Below the pieces are notes generated by a model. The model saw nothing but the letters and a program-made list of their open reading frames with translations, did not search any database and was not told the origin of the DNA. Source: Sphingopyxis lindanitolerans (GTDB taxonomy: Bacteria > Pseudomonadota > Alphaproteobacteria > Sphingomonadales > Sphingomonadaceae). From it: a stretch of 64,000 nucleotides of DNA. The translations under genes were made by a program, and so were the position numbers. Within the stretch, counting starts at the first letter, position 1, and each line of letters opens with the position of its first letter. Location of the stretch: the NCBI RefSeq assembly GCF_002993885.1, contig NZ_CM009578.1, positions 1,057,251-1,121,250 on the forward strand, in the 5' to 3' direction. This document shows, one piece after another, positions 35,631 to 42,641 of this stretch.

Positions 35631-36277
35631 ATTGCTTCATCCTGTCGTTCGAGCAAATCGGGATCGATCAGCCCCTGTGACAGTAATGTTTCACGCGTAA
35701 GACGGATGGTGATGCCGCGCCCTTTTTCGAGCGAAGCCGCATCGAGCGCCGCGACGACGCGGTGCAGCATCGCATAGCTGCGTTCCATGCGCGGCACGAT
35801 ATAGGACGCCACCTCGGGCGCGATCGCGATCCCGCGCTGCGCGAACAGCGCCTCGATCAGGTCGCGCGCCAGGCAGTCGTCGGGCTCGCCGATCGTCAGT
35901 ACCGGGACGGCGGCGAGACGCGAGGCGAGGTCGGGAAGCCCGATAACCCACGCGGGCGGCGGCGCGTCGGCGATGATGAGGAGCGGCGTCCCCGACGATT
36001 GGGCGGCGTTCCAGGCGTGGAAAATCTCCTCTTCGCAAATGCTGGCGTGCCCGTCGATCACCCGCCCGCCGGTTTCGCGCGCGAAGAGCCGGCCGATCAG
36101 ACTGCGCCCCGATCCGCGCGGGCCGGTCAGCACCGCGGTGCGCACCGGCCAGGTCGCGACGTGGCGAAGGTAGCGCACCGCGTCGGCATTGCTCGGACCG
36201 ACGATCAGCGGACCGTCGTTCGAGCCGCCGGCACTCCAGTCGAGCGGCAGCGCGATCTGTCCCGAAGGCCCGCGCAT
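35621..36277 (-). CDS. hdaA: HdaA-like DnaA-regulating protein
   Basis: 218-residue DnaA-related AAA+ protein resembling Hda/HdaA, which together with the DNA polymerase sliding clamp promotes hydrolysis of DnaA-bound ATP. The N-terminus carries a clamp-binding motif GQIALPLDW. The P-loop reads GPRGSGRS (52-59), with Arg where Lys is normal, and Walker B is weak (LLIIADAPP). The lid region ([28 protein letters not shown]) is normal for DnaA paralogues. Its ATG shares a base with the stop of the upstream DUF2066 gene, and its end overlaps ppk1. There is no DNA-binding domain IV. Confidence 0.87.
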   Translation of the reverse strand: MRGPSGQIALPLDWSAGGSNDGPLIVGPSNADAVRYLRHVATWPVRTAVLTGPRGSGRSLIGRLFARETGGRVIDGHASICEEEIFHAWNAAQSSGTPLLIIADAPPPAWVIGLPDLASRLAAVPVLTIGEPDDCLARDLIEALFAQRGIAIAPEVASYIVPRMERSYAMLHRVVAALDAASLEKGRGITIRLTRETLLSQGLIDPDLLERQDEAICR

Positions 36278-37548
36278 CAGCGACTGATCCGGAGTTGGCC
36301 GCCGCCTTCCTGCACCTTGAAGCCGCGCGCGGCGAGCGCTGCCTTGAGCGCGGCAAGATCGCCGCGGAAGGCCACGCGCATCACCGAGGTGCCGCCAAGC
36401 GCGAGGCTGGTCGTCGATGCCGACTGGACGCCCGCGACGCCGCCGACCGCACGCTCGGTCGCCGACACCGAATCGACATCGGGCGAGCTGTACTGGACGG
36501 TGAAGCTCTGGATACCGGCGGCCGGCGTCGCCGGCGCGCTGCTGTCGGTTTCGGTCGGCAGCGCATCCTCCTCGCCCGCCGCCGCGTCGGGCAGGTCGAC
36601 CTTTTCGACCGGCTTTTCGAGGACGAGATAGGTGTCGGTGCGCAGCACCCCCGCCGCGAGCGCGCCGGTATAGATGCCGTCCATCCGCGCCACCGCCTTT
36701 TCCATCATGTCGGGCAGCGCGGCAGGGCTGGGGCCGGTCATGGTGAAGCTGTCGATCAGCTTGTTATCGGGACCGAAGCGCGCGGTGAAAACACCTCTGA
36801 TCGGCCCGCCGGGATAGCTATATTCGATCCGTGCGATCGGAACCAGCACGTCGGCGGCGCCATATTGGTCGAGGATCACACGCCACCAGACACGGCCGCG
36901 GCGCCCGATCTGCCCCGGATTGAGCAGCAGCGTGTCGGCGCCGGTGCCCGCGGTGCGGACATAGTCGATCGCGCTCTGCCCGGTATTATATTCGGCCCAG
37001 GCGCGCTGCCACGCGCTGCGCTGTTCGAACACCTGTTCGATGCCGTCGATCGAATAGACCGGGATGACGAGCAAAGGCGGCGAGCGCAGCGTGCGGCCGC
37101 TGACGCCCAATATCTGTCCCGCGCGCACGCGGTCGAACTGGACCCCCAGCGTCGCGACATAGCGGCGCGGGCCGATCTGTTCCTTTTCGATGACGATCGC
37201 GGTGACGATGCCGTCGAGCACCGAATCGCCAAGCGCCGGACCGTCGCTGCCATTGATGCGGCGATAAAGCTGCGTCCAGCCCTTGCGCTGCGCCTCGTGC
37301 CAGCCCTTTTCGCGCGCATCCTCGGCATTGTCGCCGGTGACGTCGATCAGGATTCCACTGGCGAGGAAATCGCCGCTGCTGTTGATCGGGGTGATGCCGC
37401 GATCGCCGTGCGCGATCTGCCCCTCGACCAGCCCCGCGAGCAGAACCGCGAAAAACAGGCCAAAAAGCGCGGCCCAGCGCCAGTCGCGGGGCATAAACGC
37501 GCGGAGCGGGAAGCCGGGAGTCGAGCGGGGGAAAGCGGCCGAAGTCAT
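36277..37548 (-). CDS. DUF2066-containing membrane-anchored protein
   Basis: 423-residue protein with one N-terminal membrane segment or uncleaved signal ([19 protein letters not shown], about 25-43), then a region like DUF2066 (about 58-320: [47 protein letters not shown]). After an acidic linker (about 320-345) comes a C-terminal domain of about 75 residues ([20 protein letters not shown] ... [13 protein letters not shown]), with the beta-alpha-beta pattern of a ferredoxin-like fold but no CxxC metal motif. Function unknown. ATG at 37548, alternative at 37494. It heads the hdaA-ppk1-ppx operon and is divergent from purM. Confidence 0.8.
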   Translation of the reverse strand: MTSAAFPRSTPGFPLRAFMPRDWRWAALFGLFFAVLLAGLVEGQIAHGDRGITPINSSGDFLASGILIDVTGDNAEDAREKGWHEAQRKGWTQLYRRINGSDGPALGDSVLDGIVTAIVIEKEQIGPRRYVATLGVQFDRVRAGQILGVSGRTLRSPPLLVIPVYSIDGIEQVFEQRSAWQRAWAEYNTGQSAIDYVRTAGTGADTLLLNPGQIGRRGRVWWRVILDQYGAADVLVPIARIEYSYPGGPIRGVFTARFGPDNKLIDSFTMTGPSPAALPDMMEKAVARMDGIYTGALAAGVLRTDTYLVLEKPVEKVDLPDAAAGEEDALPTETDSSAPATPAAGIQSFTVQYSSPDVDSVSATERAVGGVAGVQSASTTSLALGGTSVMRVAFRGDLAALKAALAARGFKVQEGGGQLRISR

Positions 37549-37633
37549 ATCTTCTCTATTCTTTGCCCCGAAGCGCGAGCCCCGACAAGGAAATCATGGC
37601 AATTATCGGCTGGAACCGTTAGTCGCGCGTGCC

Positions 37634-38752
37634 ATGGATTCCAAGCACAACCAACGAGAGGGGCAACCCACGCCCTACACATATGCCGAGGCCGGCGTCT
37701 CGATCGCGACCGGCAATGCGCTGGTCCGTGCCATCGCCCCGCTCGCCCGAGCGACGCGCCGCCCCGGCGCCGACGCCGACCTGGGGGGGTTCGGCGGCTT
37801 CTTCGACCTCAAGGCGGCGGGGTTCAACGATCCGCTGCTCGTCGCGGCGAACGACGGCGTCGGCACCAAGCTCAAGCTCGCGATCGATTCGGGACGGCAC
37901 GACGGCGTCGGCATCGACCTGGTCGCGATGTGCGCGAACGATCTGATCGTGCAGGGCGCCGAGCCTTTATTCTTTCTCGACTATTATGCGACCGGAAAAC
38001 TCGACAACGCCGTCGCGACCGAGGTCGTCGCGAGCATCGCCGAGGGCTGCAAGCAGGCGGGCTGCGCGCTGATCGGCGGCGAAACCGCCGAGATGCCGGG
38101 GATGTATGCCGACGGCGATTACGACCTTGCGGGCTTCTGCGTCGGCGCTGTCGAGCGCGACCAGGTGCTGACCGCCGACAAGGTCGCGGCGGGCGACGTC
38201 ATATTGGGCCTCGCGTCGTCGGGGGTTCACTCGAACGGCTTTTCGCTCGTGCGCCGGCTGGCGGCGGACAAGGGCTGGAAACTCGACCGCCCTGCCCTGT
38301 TCGACCAGACTATCCTGCTGATCGATGCGCTGATGGTGCCGACGCGCATCTATGTGAAGAGCCTGCTGCCGCTGGTGAAGACCGGCCGCATTCACGCGCT
38401 CGCGCATATCACCGGCGGCGGACTGCTCGAGAATATCCCACGTATCCTGCCCAAGACATTGCACGCGCATATCGATGCCGATGCCTGGGCACAGCCGCGG
38501 CTGATGGCCTATCTGCAGGCGCAGGGAAATATCGAGCCCGAGGAAATGGCGCGCACGTTCAACTGCGGCATCGGCATGGCGGTCGTCGTCGCCGAGGGCG
38601 ACGTCGCCGAGGTGACGGCGGCGCTCGAAGCCGCGGGCGAAACGGTGCACCGCATCGGCCATATCGCCGATGGCGAGAAGGGCTGCACCGTGACCGGCAG
38701 TATCGAAACGTGGAGCGCGCGCGAAGCCTGGAGCGCGACGCATCATGGCTAA
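37634..38752 (+). CDS. purM: Phosphoribosylformylglycinamidine cyclo-ligase
   Basis: 372-residue AIR synthetase, the fifth step of purine synthesis (FGAM plus ATP to AIR). Characteristic blocks are [61 protein letters not shown] and [16 protein letters not shown]. The ATG at 37634 gives the usual N-terminus with the YAxAGV motif at about residue 18; the frame is open far upstream but that part is not PurM. The gene is followed after 111 bp, occupied by a palindromic repeat, by purN. Divergent from the DUF2066 gene (85 bp). Confidence 0.97.
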   Translation: MDSKHNQREGQPTPYTYAEAGVSIATGNALVRAIAPLARATRRPGADADLGGFGGFFDLKAAGFNDPLLVAANDGVGTKLKLAIDSGRHDGVGIDLVAMCANDLIVQGAEPLFFLDYYATGKLDNAVATEVVASIAEGCKQAGCALIGGETAEMPGMYADGDYDLAGFCVGAVERDQVLTADKVAAGDVILGLASSGVHSNGFSLVRRLAADKGWKLDRPALFDQTILLIDALMVPTRIYVKSLLPLVKTGRIHALAHITGGGLLENIPRILPKTLHAHIDADAWAQPRLMAYLQAQGNIEPEEMARTFNCGIGMAVVVAEGDVAEVTAALEAAGETVHRIGHIADGEKGCTVTGSIETWSAREAWSATHHG

Positions 38753-38764
38753 GACGCGAAAATC

Positions 38765-38863
38765 TCCCTCCCGCTTGCGGGAGGGGTTAGGGGAGGACCT
38801 GTTTCGGCGCTCCCCCATCCGACATGCCCTCCCCCGACCCCTCCCGCAAGCGGGAGGGGAGAG
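38765..38863. repeat. Palindromic repeat, CCCCTCCCGC family, copy 2
   Basis: Hairpin CCTCCCGCTTGCGGGAGG (38767-38784 and flanks) and hairpin CCCCTCCCGCAAGCGGGAGG (38838-38859), with GGTTAGGGGAGG and CCTCCCCCGACCCC in between, which also pair. The right end GGGAGGGGAGAG directly precedes the purN start codon. Confidence 0.87.
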
Positions 38864-39811
38864 GTGAAAGCCAAGGTCGCCGTCCTGATCTCGGGCACCG
38901 GAACCAATATGGCCGCGCTGCTCTATGCCGCGAAGGCCGAAGCCTGTCCCTATGAGTTGGTGCTCGTCGCCAGCAACAATCCCGATGCGGCGGGCCTCGC
39001 GCTCGCCAATGCCGAGGGTATCGCGACGTGGGCGCATCCGCACAAGGGCATGGACCGCAACGCCTTCGACGCGCTGGTCGACGAACGGCTCCGCGCCGCC
39101 GGTGCCGACTATGTCGCGCTCGCAGGCTATATGCGCATCCTGAGCGACGATTTCGTTGCGCGCTGGGCGGGGCGGATGCTCAACATCCACCCGAGCCTGC
39201 TCCCCAAATATAAGGGCCTCCACACCCATCAGCACGCCATCGACGCGGGCGACGCCTATGGCGGGTGCAGCATCCATATCGTCACCCCGGCGCTCGACGA
39301 CGGCCCGGTGCTGGCGCAAACCGAAGTCGCGATCGCCCCCGGCGATACCGCCGAAAGCCTCGCGCGGCGCGTCCAGTTCGCCGAGCATCAGCTTTACCCG
39401 GCCACCCTCGCCGCCTTCGTCACGCGCGAGCGCAATCCCGACTATCTGCTCGGACGCGTGCGCGAATTGGCGATGACGCTGCCCGAGGCCGACGAGGTGA
39501 GTTCGCACGGCATGCCCTGCTTCGGCATCGTCAAAGCCAAGAAATTCGCCTATTTCACCCACGACCATCACGGCGACGGCAAGACCGCGCTGCTGGTGAA
39601 AATCAGCGGCGCCGAGGAACAGGCGATGCTGATCGAACTCGACGAAGACCGCTATTACCGCCCTGCCTATTTCGGCGACGGCTGGATCGGCATCCGCCTT
39701 GACCTCGGCGACACCGACTGGGAGGCGATCGGCGAATGGCTGCGCAAGAGCTGGCTCGCGGTCGCGCCGAAGAGGCTGGCGGGATTGATGGCGGTAGCGG
39801 ACGATTTTTGA
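38864..39811 (+). CDS. purN: PurN glycinamide formyltransferase fused to an MmcQ/YjbR-like domain
   Basis: 315-residue protein. Residues 1-187 are a complete GAR transformylase (third step of purine synthesis, formyl-THF dependent): VLISGTGTNMAALL, NIHPSLLPKYKGLHTH with catalytic Asn107 and His109, and Asp146 in LDDGPVLAQ. From about residue 197 to 305 a second domain follows in the same frame: LAMTLPEADEVSSHGMPCFG, YYRPAYFGDGWIGIRLD and WLAVAPKRLAG, matching the MmcQ/YjbR (DUF419-like) family. PurN alone is about 190-215 residues, so this is a real extension without any stop or shift between parts. Start is GTG at 38864, 0-12 bases after GGGAGGGGAGAG supplied by the upstream repeat. A strong terminator begins at its stop codon. 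Confidence 0.93.
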   Translation: MKAKVAVLISGTGTNMAALLYAAKAEACPYELVLVASNNPDAAGLALANAEGIATWAHPHKGMDRNAFDALVDERLRAAGADYVALAGYMRILSDDFVARWAGRMLNIHPSLLPKYKGLHTHQHAIDAGDAYGGCSIHIVTPALDDGPVLAQTEVAIAPGDTAESLARRVQFAEHQLYPATLAAFVTRERNPDYLLGRVRELAMTLPEADEVSSHGMPCFGIVKAKKFAYFTHDHHGDGKTALLVKISGAEEQAMLIELDEDRYYRPAYFGDGWIGIRLDLGDTDWEAIGEWLRKSWLAVAPKRLAGLMAVADDF

Positions 39812-39852
39812 CAAAAATGGGCCGCCGGATCGCTCCGGCGGCCCATTTTTGT
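39811..39852. terminator. Bidirectional intrinsic terminator after purN
   Basis: A perfect 19-bp stem (39811-39829 with 39834-39852) around the loop TCGC; the arms start with ACAAAAATGGG and end with CCCATTTTTGT, so each strand has a GC-rich stem and a U-run. It begins at the last base of the purN stop and serves the convergent genes purN (plus) and ndk (minus). Confidence 0.92.
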
Positions 39853-39860
39853 CCATCTTT

Positions 39861-39963
39861 CGTCACCCTGAACTTGTTTCAGGGTCCATGGCCTGCGCAA
39901 TCGATTTACGCGGCGCTTGCCGAGAGGCCTGGCCGTGGATGCTGAAACAAGTTCGGCATGACG
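39861..39963. repeat. Palindromic repeat, CTGAACTTGTTTCAG family, copy 2
   Basis: Inverted arms CGTCACCCTGAACTTGTTTC...AGGGTCCATGGCC (39861-39893) and GGCCGTGGATGCTGAAACAA...GTTCGGCATGACG (39931-39963). Related to 25944-26047, with CCTG and GCTG variants of the arm exchanged between the two sides. Lies between the purN terminator and ndk. Confidence 0.85.
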
Positions 39964-39975
39964 ATAGCAGAAAAT

Positions 39976-40398
39976 TCAGCCGACGATTTCTTCGGGCTTG
40001 AAGAAATAGGCGATCTCGATCGCCGCATTTTCGTCGCTGTCGCTGCCGTGTACGGTGTTCGCCTCGATGCTTTCGGCGAGTTCCTTGCGGATCGTGCCGG
40101 GGGCGGCGTCCTTGGGGTTGGTGGCGCCCATGATGTCGCGGTTCGCCTGCATCGCATTCTCGCCCTCGAGAACCTGGACGACGACCGGGCCGCTGATCAT
40201 GAAGGCGACAAGTTCGCCAAAGAAGGGACGTTCCTTGTGGACCGCGTAAAAGCCTTCGGCCTGCTCGCGGCTCATGTGAATGCGCTTCGAGGCGACGATA
40301 CGCAGGCCGGCGTCTTCCAGCATCTTGGTGACGGCGCCGGTGATGTTGCGGCGCGTCGCGTCGGGCTTGATGATCGAAAAGGTGCGGGTGACCGCCAT
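39976..40398 (-). CDS. ndk: Nucleoside diphosphate kinase
   Basis: 140-residue enzyme that exchanges phosphate between nucleoside tri- and diphosphates through a phosphohistidine. Active-site His117 in [20 protein letters not shown] (7-18), [17 protein letters not shown] and [17 protein letters not shown] are the other family blocks. Length normal. ATG at 40398; ndk is convergent with purN. The upstream gene on the strand is holC, 86 bp away. Confidence 0.98.
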   Translation of the reverse strand: MAVTRTFSIIKPDATRRNITGAVTKMLEDAGLRIVASKRIHMSREQAEGFYAVHKERPFFGELVAFMISGPVVVQVLEGENAMQANRDIMGATNPKDAAPGTIRKELAESIEANTVHGSDSDENAAIEIAYFFKPEEIVG

Positions 40399-40484
40399 GG
40401 GAAAGCTCCTGGGTTGCTATTCTATTTGGTGCGCGCGCCTCTAGCCGTGCTTTTGCTGCACTGCAAGGACGGAGCGCGCGGGCG

Positions 40485-40934
40485 CTACGGCCCTTCGGAC
40501 CAGCGGCCGCGATCGTCCTGCTTCCAGAAGCGGTTGTCGACGTCCTCGCGCGCGGCGAGCGCACGCCACGCCGCGCGGGCGTCGTCGATGCGGCTGTTGT
40601 CGAAGAGCAGGAAAACCCGCTCGAAACCCAGCGCCTCCTCGCGCCAATCACCGTCGGCGAGCGCGACGTGCGACGCGCGGTTCGGCGGTGAGGCGCCCAG
40701 CGTGCCCGCAAGCAGGATCGGCTCGATCGCCTCGTCGGGCGAACCCGCATGGCCATGCGGCAGAAAACTCGCGGGCTGAAGCGTCCACAACGCTTCGTCG
40801 ATCGCCTGCCGCTGCATCGCCGAGGCGGCGACCACCAGCAAGCGGTCGCCATTACCCAGGATTCGCGTCGCGATCGCGGGCAGCACCCGTTCGACGGGGT
40901 CGCGGGTCAGTCGGTAGAAGTCGACGCGAGGCAT
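40485..40934 (-). CDS. holC: DNA polymerase III chi subunit
   Basis: 149-residue accessory subunit of the clamp loader that contacts single-strand-binding protein. Recognisable blocks: [22 protein letters not shown] at the N-terminus, [27 protein letters not shown] and [14 protein letters not shown]. The middle [10 protein letters not shown] matches the HolC core. No SSB-interaction loss is evident by eye. ATG at 40934. The gap to pepA (129 bp) is occupied by a palindromic repeat. Confidence 0.92.
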   Translation of the reverse strand: MPRVDFYRLTRDPVERVLPAIATRILGNGDRLLVVAASAMQRQAIDEALWTLQPASFLPHGHAGSPDEAIEPILLAGTLGASPPNRASHVALADGDWREEALGFERVFLLFDNSRIDDARAAWRALAAREDVDNRFWKQDDRGRWSEGP

Positions 40935-40944
40935 CCGCTATTCA

Positions 40945-41049
40945 GTCATTGCGACCCCGGCGAAAGCCGGGGGAAGCAACCTCCAGCCATCGACCTCGCG
41001 CAAGGCCGATAGCGGGAGATTGCCGCGTCGCTTCGCTCCTCGCAATGAC
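40945..41049. repeat. Palindromic repeat, GTCATTGCGA family
   Basis: Outer arms GTCATTGCGAC (40945-40955) and the inverted TCGCAATGAC (41039-41049 region), with inner pairs around CCCCGGCGAAAGCCGGGG and GCGTCGCTTCGCTCC. It fills the pepA-holC gap. A single related arm is found at about 26859-26895. Confidence 0.75.
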
Positions 41050-41063
41050 GAGCATATGCGGAA

Positions 41064-42509
41064 TCACCCTTCGTGATGATCGGCGATGAAGCGGTCGAGC
41101 AGGCGCACGCCATAGCCCGTCGCGCCCTTGCCATAGACCGGCCCGTCCTTGTCGGCCCACGCCACGCCCGCGATGTCGAGATGCGCCCAGGCGACGCCTT
41201 CGTCGACATAGCGCTTGAGGAATTGCGCCGCGGTGATCGATCCGCCTTCGCGCGGGCCGATATTCTTCATGTCGGCGATGGGGCTGTCGATCAGCTTGTC
41301 ATAGGCGGGCGAAAGCGGGAAGCGCCACAGCTTGTTGCCGCTCGCCTCGCCCGCGTCGAGCAGCTTCGCGGCGAGATCGTCGTCGTTCGCGAACACGCCC
41401 GCATATTCATGGCCGAGCGAGATGACCATCGCGCCGGTCAGCGTCGCGAGATCGACGATGACCTTGGGATCATAGGCCTTCTGCGCCCAGGCGATCGCGT
41501 CGCAGAGGACCAGGCGACCCTCGGCGTCGGTGTTGAGCACCTCGACCGTCTGCCCCGACAGGGTGGTGACGATGTCGCCGGGGCGCATCGCATTGCCGTC
41601 GGGCATATTTTCGACGAGGCCGACGACGCCGACGACATTCGCCTTCGCCTTGCGGCCCGCGATCGCCTTGATCGCACCGGCAACCGCGCCCGCGCCGCCC
41701 ATGTCCCACTTCATCATGTCCATGCCCGGCCCGGGCTTCAGGCTGATCCCGCCGGTGTCGAACGTCACGCCCTTGCCGACGAACACCACCGGCGCCTCGC
41801 CCGGATTGCCGCCGTTCCAGCGCATCGCGAGCAGCCGCGGCGGGCGCGTCGAGCCTTGCGCGACGCCGAGCAGCGCGCCCATGCCGAGCGCCTTCATCTG
41901 CCGTTCGTCGAGCACTTCGAGTTCGACGCCAAGGTCGGTCAGATGCTGGCAGCGCTCGACGAAGCTTTCGGGATAGAGGATGTTCGGCGGCTCGGCGACG
42001 AGCGTCTGGGTCAGCGCGACGCCGTCGGCGACCGCCGAATAGCGGCCCCAGCGCGCCGACAGGTCGCCCGCCGGCGACGCGATGACGACCGTCTTCAGGC
42101 TGGACTTCGCCGTGTCGGCAAGCCGGGTGCGATAGGTATCGATGCGCCAGTCGCGAAGGCGCGCGCCCATCGCAAAGGCGAGGACATCCTCCTCGTCGCT
42201 CTGTCCCGCGCTCGCGAAATCGACATGAACGCTGGTGACGCCGCTCGTCTGGAGCTTCGCGGTCAGCGCCGCGCCGCCGCGTTCGAGGTCGTGCGTCGTG
42301 CCGTCGCCGATTCCGACGAGCAGCAACCGCTTCGCCTGCGCGCCGTCGAGCGCCGCGGTCTCCGCGATCCCGCCCGCCGCGCCCTCGAACCGCGCCTGCG
42401 CCGCCGCCGCGCCGAGCAGCGCGCCGAGCTTGGCGGCCTCGCCCTTGCGGACCGGAAATGCGACGACGTCGGCGGACGCATCGATTTGCGCGACAAACTG
42501 GATGTCCAT
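41064..42509 (-). CDS. pepA: Leucyl aminopeptidase PepA
   Basis: 481-residue M17 dizinc/dimanganese aminopeptidase of the cytoplasm. Metal-binding and catalytic residues are in VGKGVTFDTGGISLKPG, MDMMKWDMGGAGAVAG and NTDAEGRLVLCDA; the N-terminal macro-like domain (1-160) is divergent, as usual. PepA of some bacteria also binds DNA at recombination sites, but nothing here shows that. ATG at 42509. It is divergent from lptD, with 132 bp between starts. Confidence 0.96.
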   Translation of the reverse strand: MDIQFVAQIDASADVVAFPVRKGEAAKLGALLGAAAAQARFEGAAGGIAETAALDGAQAKRLLLVGIGDGTTHDLERGGAALTAKLQTSGVTSVHVDFASAGQSDEEDVLAFAMGARLRDWRIDTYRTRLADTAKSSLKTVVIASPAGDLSARWGRYSAVADGVALTQTLVAEPPNILYPESFVERCQHLTDLGVELEVLDERQMKALGMGALLGVAQGSTRPPRLLAMRWNGGNPGEAPVVFVGKGVTFDTGGISLKPGPGMDMMKWDMGGAGAVAGAIKAIAGRKAKANVVGVVGLVENMPDGNAMRPGDIVTTLSGQTVEVLNTDAEGRLVLCDAIAWAQKAYDPKVIVDLATLTGAMVISLGHEYAGVFANDDDLAAKLLDAGEASGNKLWRFPLSPAYDKLIDSPIADMKNIGPREGGSITAAQFLKRYVDEGVAWAHLDIAGVAWADKDGPVYGKGATGYGVRLLDRFIADHHEG

Positions 42510-42641
42510 GCCTTAACTTTCTCATGCGATGATTGATTGGAACGTGCCGGACCGATAGGGGTTTTGCCTGCGAGTTGCAAAACGAAAGCAGCCGACTCTG
42601 TCCGGGTGGACACCAGATAAGGCGTGGGACAAAGATATCAA

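Noticed and set aside
38864..39811. The PurN extension considered as a frameshift or sequencing fusion of two genes.
   Set aside because: The frame is continuous, codon use does not change and there is no remnant stop or start at the junction; the fusion reading is simpler, although an assembly check is still useful.
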